A stretch of 64,000 bases of DNA, from NCBI RefSeq assembly GCF_051488685.1, contig NZ_JBPSEH010000004.1, forward strand, positions 124,001-188,000, in the 5' to 3' direction. This DNA is from Melioribacter sp051488685. Lineage in GTDB: Bacteria; Bacteroidota; Ignavibacteria; Ignavibacteriales; Melioribacteraceae. A program made the translations under genes and the position numbers. Shown here one piece after another: positions 51,516 through 61,500 of the stretch. The number at the start of each line of letters is the position of its first letter. The stretch's first letter is position 1. The notes under the pieces are model-generated. The model was not told where the DNA came from and searched no databases. It saw only the letters and a list, made by a program, of their open reading frames with translations.

Positions 51516-53402
51516 TTAACCAATATTAATTTTTTGTCCTTTGTTTAACATATAGTCAAACATCATACGCACCAGGATCAAAGCGGAGAACAAGCTTGTC
51601 AGAATACCTATCATTAACGTAAGCGCAAATCCTTGAATGGGTCCGCTACCAAACTGGTAGAGAATAATCCCGGTAAAGAATGTTGTGATATTCGAGTCGA
51701 TAATAGCTGAGAATGAATGACTATATCCGGCGTCGACCGCAGCTCGTGCGGTTTTTCCGGTATTTAATTCTTCACGTATTCTTTCGTAGATAATAACATT
51801 GGCATCAACTGCCATTCCCATCGTTAATACGATACCAGCAATACCAGGTAAAGTAAGAGTAGCCTGAAATCCTGCCAGGACACCCAGTATTAACAAGACT
51901 GTCACAATAAGCCCAATATCTGCCAGAGTGCCGGCTTTTTTATAGTAGAAAATCATAAAAATTGCAACGAGTGTATAACCTAACCATAGTGAATTGAAAC
52001 CCTGTCGTATCGAGTCCTGACCTAAGGATGGTCCAACTGTTCTCTGTTCAATTATATCGACGGGCGCAGGTAGTGCACCAGCTTTTAAAACAATTTCGAG
52101 TAGTTTAGCTTCGTCTAAATTTGGAATTCCGCTGATTTGAGAATTTCCTGAAGGAATTTTGCTCTGTATTACAGGAGCCGAATAGACAACGCCGTCCAGA
52201 ACGATTGCACACCTTTTGCCAATGTTTGAACCTGTAATTCTTGCCCATTCCCGTGCTCCTTCCGCATTCATTTGCATAGATACTACAGGTGCAGATGTAG
52301 TCGGATCAATGTTTGCCTGTGCATCGACAATAACTCCACCAGTAAGTTCGGGAGTCTTGTTTACCATATACATACGAAAATATTTCTCACCATCTTCCCC
52401 TACGATCGGTTTGGCATCAAAAAGAAATTCAATATTATCGGGCATTACTTTCTTAACTTCTTCAAGGTTCAGGTATGTAAGCAATTTCTGTTTATCGTTT
52501 TCTTTTACATAGGCATCGGGTACCCTACCTTGAGGGTCGGCTAAACGTGCTATTGCAAAGAAAGGATGTTGTTTTGCAAATTCTTCTTCAGTAAGTTGTT
52601 TGGTAGTATCTGTATTATTGATTTGGGAAGAATCCACACCCAAAGACTTAGCGAGTGCTTCATCGATTCGATTCATTATCGGGATTGCAAAATCGGCGTC
52701 CTTTACCAATTTAAATTCGAGGAGTGCTCTACCTTGCAATAGTCTTTTAGCTTCTTCTTCTCGGGCGACACCGGGCAATTCAACTACAATTCTTCTTGAA
52801 CCCTGCTTTTGAATATTTGGTTCGGAAACGCCATATTGGTCTACTCTGTTGCGAATAATTTCGATAGCTCTTGTTACTGCGTCGGATTCCTGTTCTTGAA
52901 GACGGCTGATAATCTGGGAGTCGTCTTCACGAATTGAACCGAAGTAACGGCTTAAGCGGATGTTCTTTTCTTGCAATTTTCTAGCAAGAATTGTTACCAC
53001 ATTTTCATCCGAAATTTGAGATTCCTTTTCTGCTTGTTTGAGAATTTCTAAGAATTGTTCGTCGGGATCTTTTGCCAGTCTTTCAAGCAGTTTAGCTGTA
53101 TTTACTTCCATGACAAGATACATACCGCCTTGAAGGTCGAGACCCAATTTAATCCTTTTTTCGCGGGCGGATCGATAATCTGGAGTATTTGCAAGTATAC
53201 TGTCTTTTTTGGTAGTAATCAATTCTCTTATTTCAATTGGAGTTAAATTCGGGCTGCTCTTCTTTAGGCTATCTTCAATGTGAACAAGTTTTTCCGAGAC
53301 TTTGATATTATTTCTATAGTCCTGGTAAGTAGGATAGAGGAGATAGAGTGAAAGAGCAATTGCACCGATTACAAGGAACAGTCTAAATCTTATTTCTTTC
53401 AT
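51516..53402 (-). CDS. secD: Protein-export membrane protein SecD
   Basis: A 628-residue SecD with a first helix, a large periplasmic P1 region and six helices in all. Signature parts are LGLDLQGGMYLVMEV, VDQYGVSEPNIQKQGSRRIVVELPG, QRTVGPSLGQDSIRQG and MAVDANVIIYERIREE. ATG 53402 is preferred to the in-frame GTG at 53405. It is co-directional with secF and separated from rplI by a strong hairpin. Confidence 0.96.
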   Translation of the reverse strand: MKEIRFRLFLVIGAIALSLYLLYPTYQDYRNNIKVSEKLVHIEDSLKKSSPNLTPIEIRELITTKKDSILANTPDYRSAREKRIKLGLDLQGGMYLVMEVNTAKLLERLAKDPDEQFLEILKQAEKESQISDENVVTILARKLQEKNIRLSRYFGSIREDDSQIISRLQEQESDAVTRAIEIIRNRVDQYGVSEPNIQKQGSRRIVVELPGVAREEEAKRLLQGRALLEFKLVKDADFAIPIMNRIDEALAKSLGVDSSQINNTDTTKQLTEEEFAKQHPFFAIARLADPQGRVPDAYVKENDKQKLLTYLNLEEVKKVMPDNIEFLFDAKPIVGEDGEKYFRMYMVNKTPELTGGVIVDAQANIDPTTSAPVVSMQMNAEGAREWARITGSNIGKRCAIVLDGVVYSAPVIQSKIPSGNSQISGIPNLDEAKLLEIVLKAGALPAPVDIIEQRTVGPSLGQDSIRQGFNSLWLGYTLVAIFMIFYYKKAGTLADIGLIVTVLLILGVLAGFQATLTLPGIAGIVLTMGMAVDANVIIYERIREELNTGKTARAAVDAGYSHSFSAIIDSNITTFFTGIILYQFGSGPIQGFALTLMIGILTSLFSALILVRMMFDYMLNKGQKINIG

Positions 53403-53453
53403 CACGGGATCTTAAATTAGTTGATGAATTAATTTTTAGTTAAAGGAACAAAA

Positions 53454-53488
53454 TTTAGAAAGCCGGTTGAAAATGCCGGCTTTCTAAA
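53454..53488 (-). terminator. Terminator after rplI
   Basis: TTTAGAAAGCCGG (53454-53466) pairs with CCGGCTTTCTAAA (53476-53488) over 13 bases with a 9-base loop. It starts one base past the rplI stop, and the minus-strand flank is TTTTGTTCC. It ends the ribosomal operon ahead of secD. Confidence 0.8.
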
Positions 53489-53489
53489 A

Positions 53490-53933
53490 CTATTCTCTCA
53501 CTACCCAGATTTTAACAGTAGCTGTAACGCTGGGATGAAGCTTTATTGAAACGCTATAAATGCCCAAAGCTTTAATCGGTTCGGTAATTTCGATTTTGCG
53601 TTTATCGAGGTCAAAACCCTTCTCTTTGAGTGCATCGGCAATCATTTGAGTAGTTACCGAACCAAATATTTTTTCTTCTTCTCCGACTTTTACAGGGATA
53701 GAAATGGATACTTTTTCCAATTCAGCAGCCAATGCCTGCGCACTTTCCAATTCCTTAGCTTCTCTTTTGAGAATTTGTTTTTTCTCTTCCTCAAAAGCCC
53801 TTATGTTACCTTTAGTTGCCTGATATGCTATCTGTCGGGGAATCAGATAATTACGGGCATAGCCATCTTTAACATTGACTATATCGCCCACATTACCCAA
53901 TTGACTGAAATTTTTTCTAAGTATAACTTTCAT
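53490..53933 (-). CDS. rplI: 50S ribosomal protein L9
   Basis: A 147-residue protein with the standard N-terminal 23S-binding part (MKVILRKNFSQLGNVGDIVNVKDGYARNYLIP), the long central helix and the C-terminal domain (FGSVTTQMIADALKEKGFDLDKRKI). The second ATG of ATGATG is chosen because AAGGAG lies six bases before it. It is last in the rpsF-ssb-rpsR-rplI operon. Confidence 0.97.
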   Translation of the reverse strand: MKVILRKNFSQLGNVGDIVNVKDGYARNYLIPRQIAYQATKGNIRAFEEEKKQILKREAKELESAQALAAELEKVSISIPVKVGEEEKIFGSVTTQMIADALKEKGFDLDKRKIEITEPIKALGIYSVSIKLHPSVTATVKIWVVRE

Positions 53934-53944
53934 CATTATCTCCT

Positions 53945-54157
53945 TTACTTAACAGCTTCGGATACAAATGGTAAAATAGCCAGATGTCTTGCTCTTTTGA
54001 TAGCTCTGACCAATTCTCTGTGCTGCTTTGCACTCAGACCGGTAATGCGACGTGGAATAATTTTTCCCTGGTCGGTCAGGAATTTCTGGAGCTGTTTGGA
54101 ATCTTTATAATCGATGTATCCTTCAATTACACGTTTTACTCTTTTGGTAGTTTTCAT
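53945..54157 (-). CDS. rpsR: 30S ribosomal protein S18
   Basis: A 70-residue S18 with IDYKDSKQLQKFLTDQGKI and RRITGLSAKQHRELVRAIKRARHLAILPF. No zinc-type Cys motif is present. It binds S6 on the 30S platform, and the genes of both lie in this operon, here with ssb between them. Confidence 0.97.
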   Translation of the reverse strand: MKTTKRVKRVIEGYIDYKDSKQLQKFLTDQGKIIPRRITGLSAKQHRELVRAIKRARHLAILPFVSEAVK

Positions 54158-54174
54158 TTTTTAATTAATAACTC

Positions 54175-54663
54175 CTAATTTTCTTCTCCATTGATTAAAT
54201 CCGATTCTTCATCGGTTAAGAATTTGTCGAATGAATTATCTTCAAAGCTAGAATCTTCGTTCTCGTCAACTATACTGTCGTTATCCGAAGTGTCTTCTCC
54301 GTTGTTTTGTGCTTTGCTGAATTTATTAAGAAATTGAATTCTCTTGGCTTTGATTTCAACTATAGTTCTATTGCGGCCGTCTTCTGTTTTGAAAGTTCTG
54401 CTCTGTAATTCGCCGTCAATTAAAACAGCACTTCCTTTTTTCAATCTGTCTCTGCAACTGTCTGCCAGTTTGTTCCATGCTACTACTCCAACATAACATA
54501 CATCTTCCTGCCATTGATTGCTGCTATCTTTGTATCTTCTATTTGCAGCTATGTGAAAATTAACTACAGGTGTGTTGTTGGATGTTTGTCTGAACACAGG
54601 ATCTTTGGTTAAATTTCCTGCAACAATAACACTGTTAATTTCTGGCATCTTTAATTCAGCCAT
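54175..54663 (-). CDS. ssb: Single-stranded DNA-binding protein
   Basis: A 162-residue SSB. MAELKMPEIN is taken as the start because GGAGG lies five bases before this ATG; the one at 54675 overlaps that site. An OB fold (NSVIVAGNLTKDPVFRQ, GSAVLIDGELQSRTF) is followed by an acidic tail (DNSIVDENEDSSFEDNS). The last residues are not the canonical DDIPF tip, so contacts with partner proteins may differ. Confidence 0.95.
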   Translation of the reverse strand: MAELKMPEINSVIVAGNLTKDPVFRQTSNNTPVVNFHIAANRRYKDSSNQWQEDVCYVGVVAWNKLADSCRDRLKKGSAVLIDGELQSRTFKTEDGRNRTIVEIKAKRIQFLNKFSKAQNNGEDTSDNDSIVDENEDSSFEDNSFDKFLTDEESDLINGEEN

Positions 54664-54689
54664 CGTAACCTCCATACTTAACTTGTTTT

Positions 54690-55070
54690 TTATTCTTTAC
54701 TTTCGTTATTAATTTCGGAGTCGTTTGAGGTTTCATTCTCAGCCGACTCTTTTTTCTTAGCAATTGCTTCTAATGCAAACTTATCGAGTAAAATGGTAAG
54801 GAACCGAATTATATTTTCTTCCAGACGATAATTACGCTCGAGTTCTTTGATTGAATCTGTTGGAGCATTAAAACGGAAAATTGCATAATAACCGCTTTTT
54901 GCTTTCTGAATTGGATATGCGAGGCGTTTTCTGCCCCACTTATCGATATCGAGTATTTCACCACCGTTAGTCGTGATGATATCTTCGATACGCTTTAGAA
55001 TAGATTCGATTTGTTCATCTTCAAGTGCAGCATTAATGACAACCACACTTTCGTATGTTCTTATACGCAT
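54690..55070 (-). CDS. rpsF: 30S ribosomal protein S6
   Basis: A 126-residue S6 (RTYESVVVINAALEDEQIESIL, LDIDKWGRKRLAYPIQKAKSGYYAIFRFNA) with a Glu/Ser-rich C-terminal tail. GGGAGG precedes the ATG. It heads the operon and has its own promoter and a leader hairpin. Confidence 0.97.
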   Translation of the reverse strand: MRIRTYESVVVINAALEDEQIESILKRIEDIITTNGGEILDIDKWGRKRLAYPIQKAKSGYYAIFRFNAPTDSIKELERNYRLEENIIRFLTILLDKFALEAIAKKKESAENETSNDSEINNESKE

Positions 55071-55096
55071 CTTTTCACCTCCCTTTGGACTTTTAG

Positions 55097-55123
55097 GCCC
55101 CTTAATTCTAATTAATAAGGAGC
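55097..55123 (-). promoter_or_regulatory. Leader hairpin upstream of rpsF
   Basis: On the minus strand GCTCCTTA pairs with TAAGGGGC (one G-T) with an 11-base loop, 27 bases before the rpsF start and inside the predicted leader. rpsF leaders in many bacteria bind the S6:S18 complex. I cannot see the CCG element of that motif clearly, so its role is open. Confidence 0.35.
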
Positions 55124-55152
55124 AGGGTTAATAATTAAAATCAATTAGGCTT

Positions 55153-55183
55153 CAAAAATACAATAAATTTTAGAGTCGAGCAA
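55153..55183 (-). promoter_or_regulatory. Candidate promoter of the rpsF operon
   Basis: Minus-strand TTGCTC (55183-55178) and TATTTT (55160-55155) are 17 bases apart. The -10 extends to TATTTTTG, matching the Bacteroidota TAnnTTTG element also seen upstream of tRNA-Pro and mrp. It leaves a leader of about 80 bases. Confidence 0.5.
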
Positions 55184-55214
55184 TATTTTTTTGTACTGTA
55201 TATTAATCCGATTT

Positions 55215-55778
55215 TCAGGAAGCAATTTTGCTAAAAGTATCTAACATTGCTTTGTAACCTCCAGTTATAAAATTTTCTACAAGATGGACTGCTAAATCAA
55301 TTGACGAATCAATCATTTTCAATTCATCTTCGGGGAACGGAGAAAGCACATATTCCGATAGAATTAAATTGCCAGGATTGCCAATGCCGAATCGCAATCT
55401 AGGAAAATCGGTTGCTCCCAGTTGTTCTATTATAGATTTGAGGCCATTATGGCCACCATTGCTGCCGCGTTGACGTATTCTTATTTTTCCAATTTTAAGA
55501 TAGACATCATCTGTAATTACGAGAACTTCTGCAAGAGGGATTTTATATTTATTCAGAAAATCTTTTACAGCGACACCGCTAAGATTCATGAAAGTGGTAG
55601 GTTTAACCAAAATAAAATCGGAAGACCCTAATGAGCCTTCCGATTTCAGATAATTGTTTTCACGATTAAAACTAAGTCGATAGACCGAAGCAAAACGGTC
55701 TAAAATAATAAATCCAATATTATGTCGTGTATTTGCGTATTCTTTACCGGGATTTCCGAGACCTATTACAGCACGCAA
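55215..55778 (-). CDS. pth: Peptidyl-tRNA hydrolase
   Basis: A 187-residue enzyme releasing peptides from drop-off peptidyl-tRNA. Catalytic residues are in GNPGKEYANTRHNIGF (Asn, His), PTTFMNLSGVAV and ITDDVYLKIGKIRIRQRGSNGGHNGLKSI. It follows rplY by six bases. That pairing of rplY with pth is common. Confidence 0.97.
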   Translation of the reverse strand: MRAVIGLGNPGKEYANTRHNIGFIILDRFASVYRLSFNRENNYLKSEGSLGSSDFILVKPTTFMNLSGVAVKDFLNKYKIPLAEVLVITDDVYLKIGKIRIRQRGSNGGHNGLKSIIEQLGATDFPRLRFGIGNPGNLILSEYVLSPFPEDELKMIDSSIDLAVHLVENFITGGYKAMLDTFSKIAS

Positions 55779-55784
55779 TTAAAA

Positions 55785-56420
55785 CTAGTCCTCTGATTCC
55801 TCTGACTTACCTTTCGATATAACTTCTGGCTCTCGAGGTTCTTCTGTTTCAGCAACTTGGGTTTCTTCCTGAACTCTTGCATGGACTATAGAAGCAATCA
55901 CAACCTCTTCGTTATGTTCTATCTTGTACTTATCTGTCATGATATCTTTTACATGAACAGAATCTCCAATTTTTAGATTAGTTATATCTATTGCTATATG
56001 TTCTGGAATATTGCCGGGTAGACATTTAATTGTAAGTTTATGTAAAAGTTGCTGGAGAATCCCACCTTCTTTAATGCCTATTGCCGTTCCCTCGAGCACA
56101 ACTGGTACTTCGACTTCGATTTCATGATCGAGAGATATCCCCATAAAGTCGCAGTGAATCATCTTATCCGTAACGGGGTCGAACTGAACTTCTTTAATAA
56201 TTGCTTTGCGTGGTTGATCTTCGTCAATAACCAGATTAACAATGTGTGTTTCTGCAGTATAGACTAACGGTCGAAGTGCAGATTCTGTTAAATATAGAGG
56301 GATCGGATCCTGACCGCTGATATAAAATATTCCTGGTACGTTACCAGCTTTGCGTAATTTATTCACAGCGCCTTTGGTGGTAAGTACTCTACGTTTTGCT
56401 TTGATTGTGAATTCTGACAT
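55785..56420 (-). CDS. rplY: 50S ribosomal protein L25 (CTC/TL5 type)
   Basis: A 211-residue 5S rRNA-binding protein with the N-terminal L25 domain (AKRRVLTTKGAVNKLRKAGNVPGIFY) and the CTC C-terminal beta domain (VPVVLEGTAIGIKEGGILQQLLHKL, EHIAIDITNLKIGDSV), ending in an acidic tail. It lies between prs and pth. Confidence 0.95.
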   Translation of the reverse strand: MSEFTIKAKRRVLTTKGAVNKLRKAGNVPGIFYISGQDPIPLYLTESALRPLVYTAETHIVNLVIDEDQPRKAIIKEVQFDPVTDKMIHCDFMGISLDHEIEVEVPVVLEGTAIGIKEGGILQQLLHKLTIKCLPGNIPEHIAIDITNLKIGDSVHVKDIMTDKYKIEHNEEVVIASIVHARVQEETQVAETEEPREPEVISKGKSEESED

Positions 56421-56443
56421 CGTTTATCACTCCTTGTACTAAT

Positions 56444-57385
56444 TTATTTATCTTTATCTATTTCGAACAATGAACTAATTGATTCATTTCTGTTTGAACG
56501 AATTATTGCTTCGGCAAGAAGCGTTGAAGCAGTTCTTACTTCGATTTTTTCACATTTATGTCTTAATGGTATACTGTCTGTTACGTATAATTTATTTAAA
56601 GGTGAGGATTCAATTCTTGAAATGGCTTCGCCAGACAATAGAGGATGAGTAACTGCGCCGAAAATTTGATTTGCACCTTTTTCTTTTAATGCTTTCACAG
56701 CGGAAACAAAAGTTCCACCAGTATCGATTAAATCGTCAACTATCAAAACATTTTTGCCTTCTACGTCACCAATAAGATGCATTACTTCGACAACATTGTG
56801 TCTGGGTCTTCTTTTATCGATGACCACAAGCCCCGCATTTAATCGATTTGCATAAGATCTTGCAAGTTTAATTCCTCCAACATCTGGCGAAACAACGACC
56901 AAGTTATCAATCTGGTCTTTAAATAAATGTGTAAAAATTGGGGATGCATACAAGTGGTCGAATGGTATATCGAAAAATCCCTGAATTTGTGCTGCGTGGA
57001 GATCCATTGTTATTACACGATCGGCTCCGGCCACGGTAATTAAATTAGCTACCAATTTTGCCGTAATTGAAACGCGTGGTTGGTCCTTTCTATCCTGACG
57101 TGCATATCCAAAATAAGGCAAAACAGCAGTCACGCGTTTAGCAGATGCCCTTTTGGCAGCATCGATCATTATTAACAATTCCATTAAATTTTCAGCTGGG
57201 GGCTGAGTCGATTGTACAATGTAAATATCCTGTCCACGTATATTCTGGAGAAACTTTACCCAGATTTCCCCGTCGCTAAAACGCCGAATATCAATTTTAC
57301 CTTCTTTTAAATGAAGATAATTGCAAATTTTTTGCGTAAGCTCAGGATTCGATGTGCCAGAAAATATTAAAGGGACGTTTTCCAA
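56444..57385 (-). CDS. prs: Ribose-phosphate pyrophosphokinase
   Basis: A 313-residue PRPP synthase. Features are FSGTSNPELTQKICNYL, the flexible loop DRKDQPR, the catalytic His in TMDLHAAQIQGFF, and the PRPP-binding VLIVDDLIDTGGTF. It supplies PRPP for nucleotide synthesis. It is first in a run with rplY and pth. Confidence 0.96.
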   Translation of the reverse strand: MENVPLIFSGTSNPELTQKICNYLHLKEGKIDIRRFSDGEIWVKFLQNIRGQDIYIVQSTQPPAENLMELLIMIDAAKRASAKRVTAVLPYFGYARQDRKDQPRVSITAKLVANLITVAGADRVITMDLHAAQIQGFFDIPFDHLYASPIFTHLFKDQIDNLVVVSPDVGGIKLARSYANRLNAGLVVIDKRRPRHNVVEVMHLIGDVEGKNVLIVDDLIDTGGTFVSAVKALKEKGANQIFGAVTHPLLSGEAISRIESSPLNKLYVTDSIPLRHKCEKIEVRTASTLLAEAIIRSNRNESISSLFEIDKDK

Positions 57386-57460
57386 TTTCTTAGGCTCGAT
57401 TTTTTTCTTCTAAAACAAGCCACAAATATAATTAATTACAAGAGGTTAGTCAAACCGATA

Positions 57461-58120
57461 CTATCTTACTCTTTTTGTAAAAAGAAATACTATCACGGTC
57501 AGTAAAACCAAAAGAGCAGCATAATAAATCCAGGACGGTGTTTCTTTTAATTTAAATGGTCTATAAGTAGCTGTTATATATTTGCCTGTTCCGATTTCAT
57601 TAAGAGAATATTTCCAGGTTAATTTATTACGTGTAATTTCGGTTGCATTATGGCTAAGAATTTCTCCCGGCAGGTAATAGATGAATGTAAGTGAAAAGTT
57701 GCTGCTTTCGAATCCGAAGCCGGTTGCAATTGGCTTGATAAACTGGGAAAATACTTTTGTTTTGTCGTCAATATCTTTTATGCTGAGTTTGGAATCCCTG
57801 AAGATGGGCGTGAGGTTAAGAGAATCGAGGTTTGTAAACTCAAATTCAATCTGCGCATGAATTGTGCTGTCATTGAAATCACGATAGGTTGCCACGCTTG
57901 TCAATTTGTTAAATTCTGAAGTAAATTCCTTACGAATTGAATCCTGATTGAAAAGTCCTAATTGCTCGACGATAATTGAATCTCTTTGAGATGTCCATTT
58001 CATCCAGTAATGAATGAACATTTTTCCTGAGCCGTCTGTTTTGATGGTAGTTACTTGAGTGTAATTAAGACACCCAGTGAAAGCTGTAGAGAGCAAAAAG
58101 AGTAATATGAATTTTTTCAT
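57461..58120 (-). CDS. Lipoprotein of unknown function with C-terminal membrane helix
   Basis: A 219-residue protein. The frame opens at 58189, but ATG 58120 gives a proper signal peptide, KKFILLFLLSTAFTGC, with the lipobox cysteine at position 17. The middle is a soluble region of alternating strands (VTTIKTDGSGKMFIHYWMKW). A final transmembrane segment (IYYAALLVLLTVIVFLFTKRV) would give it both a lipid anchor and a membrane helix. No family is recognised. Confidence 0.7.
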   Translation of the reverse strand: MKKFILLFLLSTAFTGCLNYTQVTTIKTDGSGKMFIHYWMKWTSQRDSIIVEQLGLFNQDSIRKEFTSEFNKLTSVATYRDFNDSTIHAQIEFEFTNLDSLNLTPIFRDSKLSIKDIDDKTKVFSQFIKPIATGFGFESSNFSLTFIYYLPGEILSHNATEITRNKLTWKYSLNEIGTGKYITATYRPFKLKETPSWIYYAALLVLLTVIVFLFTKRVR

Positions 58121-58248
58121 AGAGTCATCATATTTTTTATGAATCAAATATGCAAAAAATCTATCTAATAAACGTAGTGTTTTTATCAACTAATGTTATT
58201 ATTTTAGAAAGTTAAATTTACTGTGTTTGTGACAAATGAGGAGTAATT

Positions 58249-58470
58249 ATGCCCACATACGAATATAAGTGTAATGATTGCGGTTATTTGTTTGAAGAAT
58301 TTCAAAAAATTTCAGACGAACCACTCAGCACATGCCCCAAATGTGGTGGCACTGTTAAGAGGCTTATTGGAGCCGGAGCAGGGCCAATTTTCAAAGGAAG
58401 TGGATTTTATCACACAGATTACAAAGTCAAATCCAGTTCCTCAGGAAAAGACAATTCTAAAAAAGATTAA
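58249..58470 (+). CDS. FmdB family zinc-ribbon protein
   Basis: A 73-residue protein with two CxxC knuckles, CNDCGYLFEEF and CPKCGGTVKRLIG, and a Ser/Lys-rich tail (SSSSGKDNSKKD). GAGGAG lies six bases before the ATG. FmdB-type proteins are suspected regulators, but no general function is established. It stands alone on the plus strand between two minus-strand genes. Confidence 0.88.
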   Translation: MPTYEYKCNDCGYLFEEFQKISDEPLSTCPKCGGTVKRLIGAGAGPIFKGSGFYHTDYKVKSSSSGKDNSKKD

Positions 58471-58475
58471 CTAAG

Positions 58476-58506
58476 GAGAGCTGTCTATGAAAAAGGCAGC
58501 TCTCTT
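58476..58506. terminator. Terminator between fmdB and the protease/barrel gene
   Basis: GAGAGCTG (58476-58483) pairs with CAGCTCTC (58497-58504). The minus-strand gene stops at 58505, so the hairpin serves it. The plus-strand U tract is only TT, so use on that strand is uncertain. Confidence 0.6.
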
Positions 58507-61500
58507 AAAAGTCCAATCCTATCGAAAGGTAATATCTTGGTTTAGAAAAACCTTCCAGATTCCATTTCCAGGCTATATCAATCTTCCATAGGAAGAGCAT
58601 GTAAATTCTGAAACCAACACCTGTACCAAGGAGCAAGTCGTCTGTTACCAGAGTGCCATTCTCGTTGCGTCCGAATAATTTTAATTTAGAATTGTCCGTC
58701 CATGCCGTACCTGCATCGAGAAAAGCAGTGCCAAGAATATTCTGGAAGAAAAGGGGGAGGGGACCGGTAAGCAGATAACGAATTAACGGCATTCTCAGCT
58801 CTAAGTTGAGAAGAGAATATTTTGTCCCAATTTGCTCGGCATAATCGTAACCTCTCATCGGCATAGCCGGCGACAAGAATGCAAAGTCGGCGGCCGATTC
58901 TACGGGCACATCCTGTGTGGCAAAACTTCTGTTAATCCAGTTTTCTGTGCCACCCATAAAGAATCTTTGCGGATTGCCACCGCCAGAATAACCACCTGAG
59001 AGGCGTATTGCAAAGGAGTTGTCGAAGAAGAATCTGAAATATTTTCTGTAATCCCAATTAATAGAATAGAAACTTTGTCTTGTGTTGAAAAGACCTGCAT
59101 TCCCGAATAGTGTGATCGAATAACGGGTACCTTCAATAGGTGACGTGTAACCCCATAATGAATTATCGTGAACAAAACTGACAGCCGGTACTGTATAAGT
59201 CGATTTATCCACTGGTTCGTAGTAGTTATCCAGATTTTCAGCCGTAACATTCATTACACTGAACGAACCGTCTATCCGATAAAAACGATTGAGTGGATAG
59301 CTGAAAGATGTTACCAGTCCCAGATTGCGGAATCGATAAAGCTCATATCCGAAAAAGGTTGTCCTGTAAAGAAAACGAGCCGTATGAAACGCTTCAATTC
59401 CGAAATCCAGACGTTTTTCGAGGTAATAATAAGCAAGCCCATAATCGCTGTTTTTTAAGTCAACCTGCAAACTAGTAATTCCAATCAAGCGGTGATTGCC
59501 AAGTACATCACTGAACGAAAGGACTGTTGTACCCAATAATCCATAAAGTGTACTGTAGCCGGCATTTGCATAAATTAAATCGGGTGTAAAATTAACTTTG
59601 TACCTGTTAACGAGAAAATTACCTTCGTCGTCGAGTTTCTCTGTAAATAATTTTTGTCTTGCTATTACTTGTGTAGTATCGTTTGCATCGATTTTTCCAA
59701 AGACATATCTGCTTAAATCATAACTCGTTGTATCCTTATCTTCTTTTTCTTTATACTGCCCTATGAAAAATTTAGGAGTAGTTCTGTTATCAGTTGAATC
59801 GGGCTCGGTTTCTTTCGTTAAATTCAATGAATCAATTTCAAGGGAATCGCTCAAAACAAAAACATCTTTTCTAAACAACGACTCCATAAATTTTGTCGGC
59901 TTCAAGGAGTCAGAAGCAGGATGGATGTCGAAAGGATTATTCAGCATAAAAAGATTGTAGCCCTGTTTGTAAAGCGCAGTGAATACAAGTTTTTTCCCAT
60001 CATAAGAAATTGAAGGCTGGCTGACTTCACAAAGTGAATTCGTAATTGGATAGGCTTTTATTTTAACTATCGACTCGGTAGAATCGGGAACAATCTTTTT
60101 GCGGTAAATATTATTTATACCGTTTCTGTCCGATATGAAAAGAATTTCTTTACCATCGGGCGATAATTCTGGATACCTTTCATTACTTAAATCCCAGTCC
60201 GTTATCCTATCGATTTTGTAGGAATCGACATCAACAATGTAAAGATCAAGTTGACTATAATTGTGATTGCTCATCATAAAATCACTCGGAATCATATCGG
60301 GATTGATATATTCTCGGCGGTCGGAAGAAAAAATTATTTTTCTTGCATCGGGAGTCCATTTCGGGTCGGTATCGCTGAAAATGTCGTTGGTCACATTAAT
60401 CAGTTGTTTCTTGTCAAAGTCGTAGCAATAAATATCGGATTGCTTTTCATTATGTGCCGAGAAAGCAATTTTTTTCCCGTCGCGAGACCAATCGACCGAT
60501 TCGATACCGGGCAATCGAAAAGGTAATTCTTCTACTTCGCCAGTTTCTGTATTAATGACGGATATTACGTCGTAACCTTTACTTTTTGTTGAAAGTGCAA
60601 TATGGATATTATCTGGTGCCCATGTAAGGGATGGATAAAGAATGTTTAGTTCTTCAAAGTCCGCAGTCTTACCACTTTCAACTACCTTTTTAATGATTTT
60701 TCCTTCGATAGCGTCCATTATATAAACATCGAGGAAAATATCGCGGTCAGAAATAAAAGCAATTTTATCACCCTGAGGGGAAAGTGCCGGGCTTGTGTTA
60801 TAAAAGCCGTACTGTTTTTCGTTATCAGTTAATCTTTTTGCAAATTCATCGGGATCTTTGTAATTAGCAATATCGGGCCAATAATCTTTTTTTAGACTTT
60901 TTTTCCATCTTTCATTTAACTCTTCGAGGTCGATTCCAAGCGAAGCCTTCATGGCTGCTTCGAGCGAGCCGAGTCCCTGAATTTTATTAATCAATTCTCC
61001 CAGTTTTTCTCTTCCATATGTATCGGCGATATACTTAAAGACGGATTGTCCGCCTCTGTAACCGAGATAACCACTAAGTCCCTGAATATCGGGTAAAACC
61101 TCGCTGATTATGGCATTTCTGATGAACATGTCAGTATAAGTTTCCCAGCCTTGCGAAAAGTACTCGGCAGTTCCTTCCATGAACCAATGTGGCAATTGCA
61201 GTGTAATCCCTTTTGAAATAATATTTTGAATTGACCCGCCGAAATAGAGGTCCTGCATAACGGCGTGCACAAGTTCGTGGTGTATGACGTGTCTAAATTT
61301 TTCATAAGAACCTTCGAAGGGGATAACTACTCTATTTTTAAACGGTTCGGTAAAACCACCAACTCCCTGACCTGTATACTCATCAGTTACGTTGGTTTCC
61401 TGAAAATCATTGTGAGAATTATAAATTATTAAAATAATCCTGTTGTTGATCTGGTAATTAAAATCATCTTCAATTCTTTGCAATGCATCTTCAGCAGCCG

